DNA of 64,000 nucleotides, taken from NCBI GenBank assembly GCA_947247005.1, contig OX365948.1, positions 56,733,401 to 56,797,400 of the forward strand. Direction: 5' to 3'. The position numbers and the translations under genes are program-made. The notes below the pieces were generated by a model. The model was not told where the DNA came from. It made no database searches and was given only the letters and a program-made list of their open reading frames with translations. Positions 21,821-32,215 of this stretch are shown piece after piece. The stretch is from Spisula solida. Its lineage: Eukaryota; Mollusca; Bivalvia; Venerida; Mactridae. Positions within the stretch are counted from its first letter, which is position 1, and the number at the start of each line of letters is the position of its first letter.

Positions 21821-22738
21821 TCGTGCGTATGGTACGTTTTGTTTCTAACTCTTGCATGGTGGTTTGACACTTCCGCCGCTTTTGTATGGCTTTGACTTGT
21901 CTGTGCATCAATAAGTATTTAATAAATGCCTTCTAAATGGCTAGCTAGTTCCATCAATTTTTCAAACCTTTCGTCAGTGTTCAGTTTTGCATCTTATTGT
22001 ATAGATCATCAAGTTGAACAATTGACAAAGTTGATGATATAACCGTAAAACAAAATGTCTCGAATTCATAAATACTTGATAGGAAACCTGAGAACTCCAG
22101 GACCGTGATATCATTATAGTCATTAAGTTTGCACAATTGCACATTCACAGTGCCTCGGAATAAATCAAGAAACAGCTTCTGTTTTTTTGCACAATGTAAT
22201 ATAATTCGATCTCAATACATGAAGATATCGGGTGAAACATTAACTGTTTGTCAACTGTTGTTCCGAGAAATGAGAGAATTATAATCTATATAACTAATTT
22301 GTAACAAGATATTTTAAATAAAAGCCAATGAATTTCGTTATAGTTTCATAATTTATGGGTAAATTTTAAGTTTGTAATTAGCAAACAATATTGAATAGCT
22401 AAATAAAGTTAGAACGGATTCATTTTTCGGAATGTCATGTGTAATACTAATACTCGAACACGAAATTGTATAAGTTATGTTCTGACAAAAATGCCATTTA
22501 TCGCCGCGTGTTTATAACTAAATCCAAGAAATTGATTAGGCCTTCATAGTTTAAACTGTCCATTTTTAATATTACCGTTTAAATATGATCTCGACCATGT
22601 AAATTGTATGTGCACATAAAAGAAATAAACATCACAAATCGTCTGATATGTCTTAAAGCATTAACGTTACAAATTTCATGAGTTGTTTTATAGTATATCA
22701 CAGAATAGAATAGAACCGCATATCCTACCACCAATATA

Positions 22739-23132
22739 CACTGCCCACCAAAAATAAGTATACAGATGTTGTTTTCCCACTTACTTGCCTGTAATAGTAC
22801 TATTTGCAGAACAGTGAATAAACAATATATATGTTAAGAAAAGGTATATTTTTGTTTATTAAATGGAAAGGCCATACATTAATTAGTACCCTAGGTGCAC
22901 AATCTAAAGTTTCTTTGTTCCTCTTCAATGGTAACTTTGTCACAAAAAGATGGAAAATTCAGCCTTTTTGATCACATGGTTATTTTAGTTCAAAACATCT
23001 TCATGTTTAGTTCTATCTCTATTTTGACTCATTTAGTAACTGTAGTTTCAGAAACTAGTATAATTGTGATCGTATGATAAAGTTTAATTTTGCAAAATCT
23101 TTTTACTGTATACTTATTTTTGGTGGGCACTT
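22739..23132. mobile_element. Non-autonomous Tc1/mariner-like element, 394 bp, TA duplication
   Basis: The left end CACTGCCCACCAAAAATAAG and the right end CTTATTTTTGGTGGGCACTT are inverted copies; the match continues into GTATACAG. A TA dinucleotide flanks both sides, the signature of the superfamily. No transposase frame is present: the 60-codon ORF inside has no catalytic motif. Superfamily assignment rests only on the TA site and the TIR. Confidence 0.65.
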
Positions 23133-23504
23133 TATAATATAGTTTTATAGTATACAATTAAGGAAATGTTAGAGGCAGCAAGCCATGTTTATGAAATTCA
23201 AGATAGATTGTGTGTTTGGTTGCGTTTAAGTGAGACCGTCGTAAGTGAATGGTTTATAATTATTGAACATTCGTTAGACTTAAACGCTTTATTAAATAAT
23301 ACATACATGTGTTTTGGAGCAATTTTATCATCAAACGTTTGGATTTATCATCCTGATCTCCAGAAACATCTCAATCTGAGCTCATATTTAACTCCAATTT
23401 TGTTACCTATCGTTTTCATATAGTTTCCACGCGAACTTGTACTCTAAATTGGTATAACAAAACAGAAACATTATTTCATTACAGTTAATTACAGTAACAT
23501 TTCG

Positions 23505-23612
23505 AGAGCTCAAGCTTCATATTTATCTCAAATTCAGACTACGATTTGAGCAAAATCTCAATTTAAGATGAGATTTCTACTTGAGATGCTTCGGGAGATC
23601 GGGACCAGATAT
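23505..23612. repeat. Short inverted-repeat fragment ending CTTCGGGAGATC
   Basis: CAAATTTAAGATGAG-type inverted motifs (TCTCAAATT, AATTTAAGATGAGA, ACTTGAGATG) precede GCTTCGGGAGATCGGGACC. The inverse, CAGATCTCCCGAAGCTTCTC, occurs at 63352, so both sites carry an end of the same dispersed element. Confidence 0.5.
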
Positions 23613-23859
23613 GTGAAATATGATATTAACGTTACAGAGTATCACTCAATCTCAGAAGGGGAGAGTCTTGTCTAAGTTTTGAAACTGGTGGCTCGACATT
23701 TATATCCACGCAAATCATATGTACAAGTATATTTGTATAGTATAAACTGTGCACTATTATCTGGGTAATAAAATATGCTTAAACTAACCTCAGAAGCACA
23801 CTACTGATAATGCATCACAAAATGTATGCGTAAGATATTAAGGCAAGAAAGACTCTACC

Positions 23860-24200
23860 CACTGACATTTGTCACTGCCTTTACTAAGGCGGTGGCCCTA
23901 TTTCCAATATTCTTTTATGTAAGTATTGACCACATTATATTGTGTATCTGACGAAAGTTTCAAAATAACTTTCGTCATTGTGCCTTTTTGTTAAAATGTG
24001 TTCATTCTGTAGACATGTGCCCTTTTGCAATTTCGTTGTCCAGTGCAATGCTGTTGTGTGTTTTTCAGACAGGCATGTATAGTGTTTTAGTTGAGTGTAG
24101 CCTTGTAGGTTGTCCTTGTGGTGTCTGGTTGTCCTTGGTCACTGTCCTGTTTAGTGACCTTCCTGCTGTGCTGTGTCTGTTGAATGATGTGTGTTACTAT
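23860..24200 (+). repeat. Family B repeat, partial copy
   Basis: CACTGACATTTGTCACTG, AAGGCGGTGGCCCT, TTGTGCCTTTTTGTTAAA, TCGTTGTCCAGTGCAATGCTG and GGTTGTCCTTGTGGTGTCTG follow in the same order as at 17.5-17.8 kb. The 87-codon ORF at 23988-24251 is inside the repeat and not conserved in the other copies. Confidence 0.6.
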
Positions 24201-25955
24201 CTGTTTGCGTGCAATGGCTCTTACATGCAGTTCATTTCTCTAACAAGCTGATAAATCTATTCATTTGAGTATTAATTCAGTAGTAACCTTGTGTTAAAAA
24301 CCACATGATGGTATTGCGTAATAGATGCCAGGTGTTCAATATAATTAGGCACTATGTGAGTTTATTAAAAGTTAATTCTACTAATATTTATCTTTCAGTT
24401 ATGTTAAATATGAATAGTAAATAATGTATTTACACTGTTAACAAATATGTAACATATATTGAATGTAATGAATATTTTTATTCGGTGCTATATTGTCAGA
24501 TAAAAGGAAACGCCGACATTAGATTTATCCGTTTTGAGTAAGAGTTGCGATACTATTTGTAACACTCATTATTATAACAAGATACTCAAAGTTCGTTGAA
24601 GTTTCTGTATCAATATTTTGGTTGCAATAAATCAAACACTTGAGCTGTACTGTACGGAGTATAAGATATTTATACTTCTTGGCATTTGTTAAAGCCACTA
24701 TTGGATGAATGGGGCGACATTGCAACTGTTTAGTTAAGCGTACTTCGGTTTCTTTAAACCGTAGCTTCGTTTTTTGTAAAGTAACTTTTTTCATGGCGGC
24801 TCGTGACGATTACTTGCATTAGTTATGCAATCTTGAAAAGCTACTTGACAAATCGAGCACATTTTCAAAAACTAATTATAAAATATCTTATTTCGAATAA
24901 AAGTTATTTTCGGTGGAATTTAACCATACAACACACTATGAGGATGTAACACCGGTTTTTTGTTAAAATACATTTTTTACAGATTTCCTTTTAAAGAAAT
25001 TTCAGTTACAATTGAGGATAAAATCAAAAGTAACACCCTGTTTTTTTTATAAAGCGATTAATGATCAGCTTTCAAAATAAGGTAACGGCCATGAAAATTT
25101 CAATGATTTTTCTACAGTTTTGTTGAAGATTTTTATGACTTGTCTCTGTTTTCCAGATATGGAAATATCATGTGGGTGTTTGACTTGCGTATTCATAATC
25201 TAGCTGGTGTAAATTAATAAATATCAGTTACATTTGCAATCAGAGAAGGCGCACTTCCAGACAAACGCAAAATAAGACACCAATATCCCAGACAAAGGAG
25301 AACGTCCCATCAATTGACTCGTGAAAACCATGGCGTCAAAATACACAGACTATTTATAATAATCCTGTTACATTTGAAATGCTTTAACGTTTTTCTTCTT
25401 AATATGAGCATAATATATACTAAAGAAATAAATCACTACATATATTGAAAGCCGTGAAGCTATTTTATATTGACATAAGGTGTCATACTTTTTGACGCTC
25501 ATTTTTACGCGACTACACTATTTACTTGTAATTCGGTTCTACATCCTAAATGTAATGTGTATAATTTATGTTTTTTCTTTAACTAGGAGTTTGTTTTAAA
25601 CATTCCCTGAATGTTTGGTCAAATCATTAGAGGATATGTTCACGTCTGTCGATAAAAATGTACTTTATCGATGGCATTAACTACCAAATGTTAATGTTAC
25701 AAAATGGGATTTTTACATTCGGTATAAGTGTAAAAACGATGAACAGTTTTCTGCAAAATACCTAAGCAATCAGAACAGTCTACTTGGAAGAGATGGTTTA
25801 TTGAAGCCATTGTAGTTGCTTGTAGCTGTAGAAAGATGCAAGTTGTTTTCAAAACGCCTTGTCAATGTTTAAATTACAGTTTTTTACGAACACGATTTTG
25901 AAGTGGTGCCATCGTTATGTTTTATTATTTTTAAATTTAATCATCAAAGAACTGA
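24201..25955. other. No gene or repeat recognised
   Basis: AT-rich sequence inside the spacer between the two inverted arms. The minus-strand 89-codon ORF at 24525-24794 is lysine-rich but shows no domain or splice context I could support. Confidence 0.35.
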
Positions 25956-25959
25956 CTTT

Positions 25960-26880
25960 AACTGCACAGCCGAGCACAGAAAACAGAAATAACACATACC
26001 ACAATTACACGGCGTAATTCGCAAAGCACCACCCAACGAGAAAATGAAACTAAACCGCTTAATGTTCAAGTTTCTGCTGTCAAATAGCCAAAAGTCCAAG
26101 TCTCAGCTGTTGAAAATCCGAAAGTCCAAGTTTCAGCTGTTGAAAATCCGAAAGTCCAAGTCTCAGCTGTTGAAAATCCGAAAGTCCAAGTTTCAGCTGT
26201 TGAAAATCCGAAAGTCCAAGTCTCAGCTGTTGAAAATCCGAAAGTCCAAGCCTCAGCTGTTGAAAATCCGAAAGTCCAAGTCTCAGCTGTTGAAAATCCG
26301 AAAGTCCAAGTCTCAGCTGTTGAAAATCCGAAAGTCCAAGTCTCAGCGGTTGAAAATCCGAAAGTCCAAGTCTCAGCTGTTGAAAACCCGAAAGTCCAAG
26401 TTTCAGCTGTTGAAAACCCGAAAGTACAAGTTTCAGCTGTTGAAACCCCGAAAGTCCAAGTTTCAGCTGACCATAAGCTAAAAGTCATAATTTCAGCTTT
26501 CCAAAAGCTAAAACCTCTAGTTTCTGCTGTTATAGCCATAAAAACCTTAATAATCACTGTACATTATAAAACCACAGCCGCACAAATTATTTTCATAGAA
26601 GGGTTTAAGAATAAGTTTTAATAGTAAAACATACATTACTAAAACATTCTGCTACGTGAGATTTTAAGCTCCAAAAACTGTCAATATAATAAAGAAAGTT
26701 CAAACATAAATCATCAAGCAATGATCATCATATTTCATAATTCGTCAGACATTTTGACCGGCGTCACTTTCATGCAAAGCTAGCAATTTGAATACTGTTC
26801 TTTTTGTGTATTTCGTGCTTTACTCTGCTATTTCTGTTTAACGCTGTCGCCCCCGTCTGATTTGCTATAATATTTGTGTT
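25960..26880 (+). mobile_element. Family A copy with expanded internal minisatellite
   Basis: The left part has CACAGCCGAGCACAGAAAAC and CACATACCACAATTACACGG, as in the copies at 50.3 and 60.8 kb, but the outermost left end is missing. The right part has GTCACTTTCATGCAAAGCTA and a diverged CCGTCTGATTTGCTATAATA end. Between them are sixteen 30-base units. Confidence 0.65.
26071..26550 (+). repeat. 30-bp minisatellite, 16 units
   Basis: Twelve nearly identical units (26101-26460) contain CAGCTGTTGAAAATCCGAAA and GTCCAAGT. One degenerate unit precedes them and three follow, in the same 30-base register. Because 30 is divisible by three, both strands stay open: plus reads a ten-residue repeat around LLKIRKSKSQ, minus one around TAETWTFGFS. 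The embedding in family A argues that neither is a real protein. Confidence 0.95.
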
Positions 26881-26929
26881 CTATTAAAGAAATAAAAGTC
26901 TGTTCGCGTTTATTGTCGGTGAATAAAAC

Positions 26930-27045
26930 ACGGGCACTCGTTCGGATGCGGAAAATTAAATCACTCGTGCGTACACGGGCAGGAGTTCGGATGCGGAAAA
27001 ATTAAATCACGAGTGCGTAGCGAGTTTTTATTTCGATTCTAAATA
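26930..27045. repeat. 44-bp direct repeat pair with CGAGTGCGTA motifs
   Basis: ACGGGCACTCG then TTCGGATGCGGAAAATTAAA and CACTCGTGCGT is repeated immediately as ACGGGCAGGAG, TTCGGATGCGG and CACGAGTGCGT. The right side ends CGTAGCGAGTTTTTATTTCG, resembling the centres of the hairpins at 30.3 and 56.1 kb. Confidence 0.6.
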
Positions 27046-27559
27046 CGATAATATCCCGCACTATTTAACTGCGCGCATTCCATTTTCACCCATTTGACAT
27101 TGAACATAATTCCACGCTGAAATTGAGTGGCTTATTAGCTTGTACAATTACCTCCCTCGTTAATGAAAACGACCTTCGTAATTTTCTGAAGGAAATACCA
27201 CATTTTAAACATTGAAACAATTTTAATAACACGAGTATATGGTACCTATTTCATAAAATGAAAAATATAAATGAATTGATTATCAGAAGCTTTAATAAAA
27301 CTTGGTTTCTAGAGTATATTGGAGTTTCTAAAAATAGATGCGTCATAGCTGTAACACTGGATTCTCGTGCAACTCGCCTTGTCATCGTGACTCGTAGAAT
27401 ATTTTACTATAAAGTTTACGTTCATTCATTCATAAATATGTCACGTGATACTGGGCGTAAATAGAAACAGCCAATTTGATAGGTATGTTTTATGGGGGTA
27501 ATAATACATTGTTAGGTCCGCTCTATATTTAAACGATTAATCCGCAGATCGTGTTAGAA

Positions 27560-29850
27560 TCTGTGATATCCTTAGAACAGACACATCAGACGATTTCCAA
27601 TGACTAGTCATTTTATTTGCCTATGCGTTGTTCATGTTCCATATCATAATGATAAATTAACACTTAAAAAATATGATAGCATATTCAATTTCTTGGAATA
27701 AATTATAAACATGCGTAGAAAAATGGCTTTTTTGACAGAGCACTACTAATAAAATAATGTGATTGATTATTACAGATGACATTTCGATAAATAATTCCTT
27801 TCGGACTTGGCTTAGTTATTCAATATTGTTTGTTAATTACACACTTAAAATTTATCCATGAATTATGAAACTATTACGAAATTCATTGGCTTTTGTTTAA
27901 GATATATTGTTATAAATTAATAAAATAAATTGCATTTCTCTAATTTCTGGGAACAATACTAGACAATTAATGCCTTTATTTAGTATCTTCATGCATGGAG
28001 ATCTAATTATATTACATCGCGTACAAATAAACAGAAACTGTTTCTTGCTTTATTCCGAGGCACTGCTAATGTGCAAGTGTGCAAGCTTACTGATTAAAAT
28101 GATATCTTGGTAGTGGAGTTCTCAGGTTTCCCATCAAGTATTTATGAATTCCACATTGTGTTTTACTATTATATCATCTACTTTGTCAAATGTTCAACAT
28201 GATGATGATTGTGATAAGGAGCAAAACTGAACACCGACAAAAGGTTTGGAAAATTGATGGGGCTAGTTCGCCATTTAGAAGGTATTTATTAAATACTTAT
28301 TAATTCACAGACAAATCAAAGATATATGCAAGCGGTGGCAGTATCAAACCTCCCACGCAATGATCAGCATTCACTTGTCATTGTAGAATATTGTCATTTG
28401 TTACATTTTTGTAATTACATTATGGTTCGTTGTATGGTTTAGGTGCCTGCGAACGGATAGTACTTTCTTACACACAACGAATTATTATGTAATTACAAAA
28501 ATGTAATAAAGGACAATATTCTACAATGACGAGTGTATGCTGATCATTCGTATCATTAATTAGTTGTTTTATGCTTAAATTACTTTTATATAGAACATTT
28601 CAAATTTACAAAGGTAATCACTTACGCTGATATTTAGATGAAAAAGTTCATCAGACGTTTGAAAAGGTCAAATGTTCTATTGTTTTTGTTGGTACGTAAT
28701 ATAATAATTTGTAAGCATCACAGATATACGACCTAATGATAAAACCTGTACAAGTGTACATGTATAGCAGATGACAAATATTTCTAAACCAAATAAAGAC
28801 TTGGCATCTTTATTTCATATTTATTATTTAACATTCCGTTCCTTTAGTATTGTATAAGAGTCCATTTTATAAAGTCATACACTTTGTTTGGGCCTCAAGT
28901 TGTTCGAACTACAAATTGAAGTAGTCCTCGTGTTATCCATTACTTGAGTACTTCTCCAAATTCGATATGAAATTTAATTGTTGGTATGACCAGGTCATCT
29001 CATGCGAGGCAACAAAAGGCGACTTTGATTTACATCACATCTTTAAATGGCATTTATATATTATATCACGTTATTGTTTATGTGAATGAAGTAAATTTTT
29101 TTGACCACGTGACCAGAGCACCATTAATATACTGTAACTATTTATTAACACAGCAGATATAGCACATTTATAACATTAAAATGAACTCACAGAATTAAAC
29201 TAAACTGTATGTTTTACAGAGATTCATTCAAAACAAAGTCTCATTCAATTTACTTTGAGTGACAATATTTTGATACCTTATTTAAATATACGATACAACC
29301 TGAACTTGTCCTGTCGACTATTTATTGCAGTTTGAGTATGTAGGTTAATTAAAGAATAGACTGATAATACTCTAAAATGGTTATCATTTTTAAAACTCTG
29401 TTGCGATAACAAGATAGTGTCGATACTGTCAGTGTCTGTCCAAAGACACTACAAGCAAGGCGTCAAAACATTTGCAAATGTTATGCATAACTTAATAGAC
29501 AAAACGTATCGCTTAGATAACAACTTTTGTCAAATATTCGTCATTTGAGGAGCCAAATTACGGAAGAAGGAAACAACTATTGAAAACACGATTTTTTAAT
29601 ATGTGCGTCGATGTGTGTGTTATTAAACGGGCACTTGTCTCTAAACATGCAAATGATCGAAAAACCTTCCAGACAATGTTTCAAAACACCGAACAATGAA
29701 ACAAAAAACCTTAACTAGACATGATATTTATCAATGCGCATTATATTGCTAACTTAATGAATGATATTTCTAATGTGCAGCATTTCCAGACGACCGACGA
29801 ATCCATGAAATAATTCTTCTGCCAAGGGAGCAATTTAAAGCCCACTTTCA
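27560..29850 (+). repeat. Right arm of the large inverted duplication (partner 19880-22660)
   Basis: It matches the left arm in reverse complement over about 2.3 kb and lacks the MITE and family A insertions of that arm. It ends near 29850, immediately before a direct third copy of its own 27830-28260 part (29866-30285). No conserved reading frame was found, so it is most likely part of a long dispersed repeat or foldback element. Confidence 0.8.
28362..28550. repeat. Imperfect hairpin, arms of about 70 bp, in the right arm
   Basis: ATGATCAGCATTCACTTGTC with ATTGTAGAATATTGTC and TTTTTGTAATTACAT on the left pairs with TGTAATTACAAAAATGTAAT, GACAATATTCTACAATGAC and TGCTGATCAT on the right. The left duplication arm retains only one half (near 21485-21560), so the hairpin marks a junction. 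Confidence 0.75.
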
Positions 29851-29865
29851 ATAGGACCAGTTTGT

Positions 29866-30285
29866 TAATTAAACACTTAAAATTTATCCATGAATTATGA
29901 AACTATTACGAAATTCATTGGCTTTTGTTTAAGATACATTGTTATAAATTAATAAAATAAATTGCATCTCTCTCATTTCTGGGAACGATGCTTGACAATG
30001 AATGCCTTTATTTAGTATCTTCATGCATGGAGATCTAATAACATTACATCGTAGAAAAAAGCAGAAACTGTTTCTTGCCCAATTATGAGGCATTGTTAAT
30101 GTGCAAATGTGCAAACTTAATGATCAAAATGATATTACGATCCTGGAGTTCTCAGGTTTCCCCATCAAGTATTTATGAAATCCACGCAGCTTGTTTTACG
30201 GTTTAATCATCTACTTTGTCAAATATTCAACATGATGGTCTTACGTGATTAGAAGCAAACTGAAGACCGACGAAAGTTTTGAAAA
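29866..30285 (+). repeat. Direct partial copy of the duplicated block
   Basis: It starts GTTTGTTAATTAAACACTTA and follows 27830-28260 closely. Examples are CATGAATTATGAAACTATTA, TTCATGCATGGAGATCTAAT and AGTTCTCAGGTTTCCC. It is the closest pair among the copies by eye. Confidence 0.85.
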
Positions 30286-30302
30286 AGTATATAGAGGATA
30301 AT

Positions 30303-30447
30303 TGTTTGTTTTGATTGAATATGGTTTATATCTCATCGTGTAGTGATAAAATTCAATATTTTCAAGAGCGCATAGCGCGAGTGAAAATATTAAAATTTTA
30401 TCACTACAAGATGAGATATTAACCATAGTCAATAAATATAAACAAAT
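30303..30447. mobile_element. Foldback MITE, ~145 bp, central AGCGCATAGCGCGAG
   Basis: Arms of about 60 bases pair: TTTGTTTTGATTGAATATGG and ATCTCATCGTGTAGTGATAA on the left, TTATCACTACAAGATGAGAT and CAATAAATATAAACAAA on the right. The loop is GC-richer than the arms. The 63-codon minus-strand ORF here is a by-product. Confidence 0.75.
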
Positions 30448-31365
30448 ATTCTATTTATTTAATGCTTATCTGGTGTCAAAACTGGTACTATTTATGCCAA
30501 ATTACCACTGTGGTTAGGCTGCGTATGAATATGTTATTCCATTCATATTTTTCAATTCAAATCCGCAATCTTGGATTATGGTGAATATGTGAAAACGTCT
30601 GTTTTAAGAATGTTGCATTAAATCATACACCAACTTGTAGGAAATAGTCTAAGAATATGAACCCCCGCATGACATGTTTCTGTTCAGTAATAAAAAAGTA
30701 ACGGGCAGTTTAGTGTTGAGTTTTGGGTAAATTAAAGTAGTCCCTGTGAGGGGGCGGGGCTTATATCATCACATTGTAGGTGATAACCAGTGACTGATAT
30801 AGGTTTTATTTCACTGATAGAACTCCATATCTCATCAGTTAGCATTAAAAAAAGAATAGTTATCCATTTAGATGACTTTTCTTGTACACGACGGAATGCA
30901 ATAGCGTAATCTTTCATCTTGAAATATGTAAGAAATGACAATGTTCTATTGTGGTAATGAAAATAAATCATTCGTAATACTGGTATTAATTGAGCTGAAT
31001 TCAGTTTAAGAACGTTTGTTCTTATATCGAGCTTTGTCAAATAACAAAGGTCATCACAGGTATATGCTGTTATTGAAATCCAGACAAACAGTTCATACAG
31101 TTAATTACGTTTGTATAAAGTTCAATCTTCCTCAGTGTAGTTATCATTTGCTATTACATCCCTTATGGGAATACGCTAATTGCAAGAGACATGCATTTAT
31201 GGGGTCAGTATTTATATAAAAAAAATATAGGCTCATGTTAGAAGTATCCGTTCTGTGGGGTATGGATGGTACGTTATATGTGTCTGTCACTTGCGTTGGT
31301 GGCTAGGCGCTACCACCACTTCTAAATGACTTAGACTCAGGTGCATTCCAGTATTTGAATTATTA

Positions 31366-31795
31366 CCTGGGCGCGAAATTACAACCAATACTTACACTCA
31401 GCACTCAAATATTGAAATTCCTTCTTTTGAGGTTCATAGCAACATTTGTTTAGAACCAGAAGTTGTTATAATGTTAAATAGGTACTAGCTATCATTTTTG
31501 GCTTACTTCATATATAGTGTAATTTAGTGTATTTATAAACTATAAATGTAATTCATCAGTCTGAGTGTACTGAGTGTGGCACTCAGATTCCATAATTACA
31601 TCTGTACCTCATAAATAGAACACAATGACAAAGCATATGTAGCAAATGCTATTTCCAACACTGACATAACAATTTTATACATTTTCCTCATCTAGATTTG
31701 CAATCTATTACTAATAATAGCTTAATTATATAACATTTTCAATATTTAAGTGTTGAGTGCTGAGTGTTAGTATTGGTTGTAATTTCGAGCCCAGG
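31366..31795. mobile_element. MITE, 430 bp, ~50-bp TIRs beginning CCTGGGC(G/T)CGAAATTAC
   Basis: The left end CCTGGGCGCGAAATTACAAC then CAATACTTACACTCAGCACT is mirrored by AGTGCTGAGTGTTAGTATTG and GTTGTAATTTCGAGCCCAGG on the right. The interior has no coding capacity. Its right end abuts, and overlaps by a few bases, the next MITE. Confidence 0.8.
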
Positions 31796-31943
31796 GGTGG
31801 TATTCAATATTGATCTTTCTTGACTTAAGGATAAGGACAACCAATCAGATCACACCATATTAAACTCTTGGTCAGTAACAGGCGATATGATTGGCTATCC
31901 TTATTCTCAAATTAAATAAGATCAATATTGAATACCACCCCTG
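31792..31943. mobile_element. MITE, 152 bp, TIR CAGGGGTGGTATTCAATATT
   Basis: The right end AATATTGAATACCACCCCTG is a perfect inverse of the left. The inner TIR (TGATCTT/AAGATCA) and TTGGTTGTCC-type subterminal sequences also pair. It shares GGTATTCA with the 249-bp MITE group but is a different family. Confidence 0.82.
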
Positions 31944-31954
31944 GTTGTTGCATT

Positions 31955-32215
31955 GCCTGTGATAATCTGTAATCTTCACAGACGTGCTACGTAGTGATGA
32001 CATCAGTACAGTTGTATGACAGACAGCGAATATTTGAAAACCAAACAAAAACTTGACATATTTATATTCATATTTAATATTCCATTTGTTTAGAGTTCGG
32101 TTGTATACAGTCACACACTTTAGATGGATCTCAAGTTATTTGAACTACAAACGTACTCCAGGTGTTATTGCTAGCTTCAGCTATTCTCAAAATTCGATCC
32201 CTCTTTCTGTTTCGA
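31955..32215 (+). repeat. Additional diverged copy of part of the duplicated block
   Basis: GATGACATCAGTACAGTTGTA, GACAGCGAATATTTGAAAACC, AACTTGACATATTTATATTC and CTCAAGTTATTTGAACTACAA match 28745-28960 in the same order and orientation, with many substitutions. Confidence 0.65.

Larger units (their letters stand above)
19880..22660 (-). repeat. Left arm of a large inverted duplication (partner 27560-29850)
   Basis: Read in reverse complement, this block matches 27560-29850 along its length. Shared landmarks are GTTATGCATAAC with AACATTTGCAAATGTT, TGTCTTTGGACAG, ACTCAAGTAATGGATAACAC, GACTTGGCATCTTTATTT-type sequence, TTGAACAATTGACAAAG and CAATATTGAATA. This arm carries two insertions absent from the partner: a MITE at 20876-21124 and family A sequence at about 21560-21820. 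The arms are visibly diverged. Confidence 0.8.

Noticed and set aside
26044..26557. 145-codon plus and 163-codon minus ORFs with ten-residue repeats
   Set aside because: Both come from a 30-base repeat inside a mobile element copy; simultaneous openness on both strands follows from the unit length and composition.
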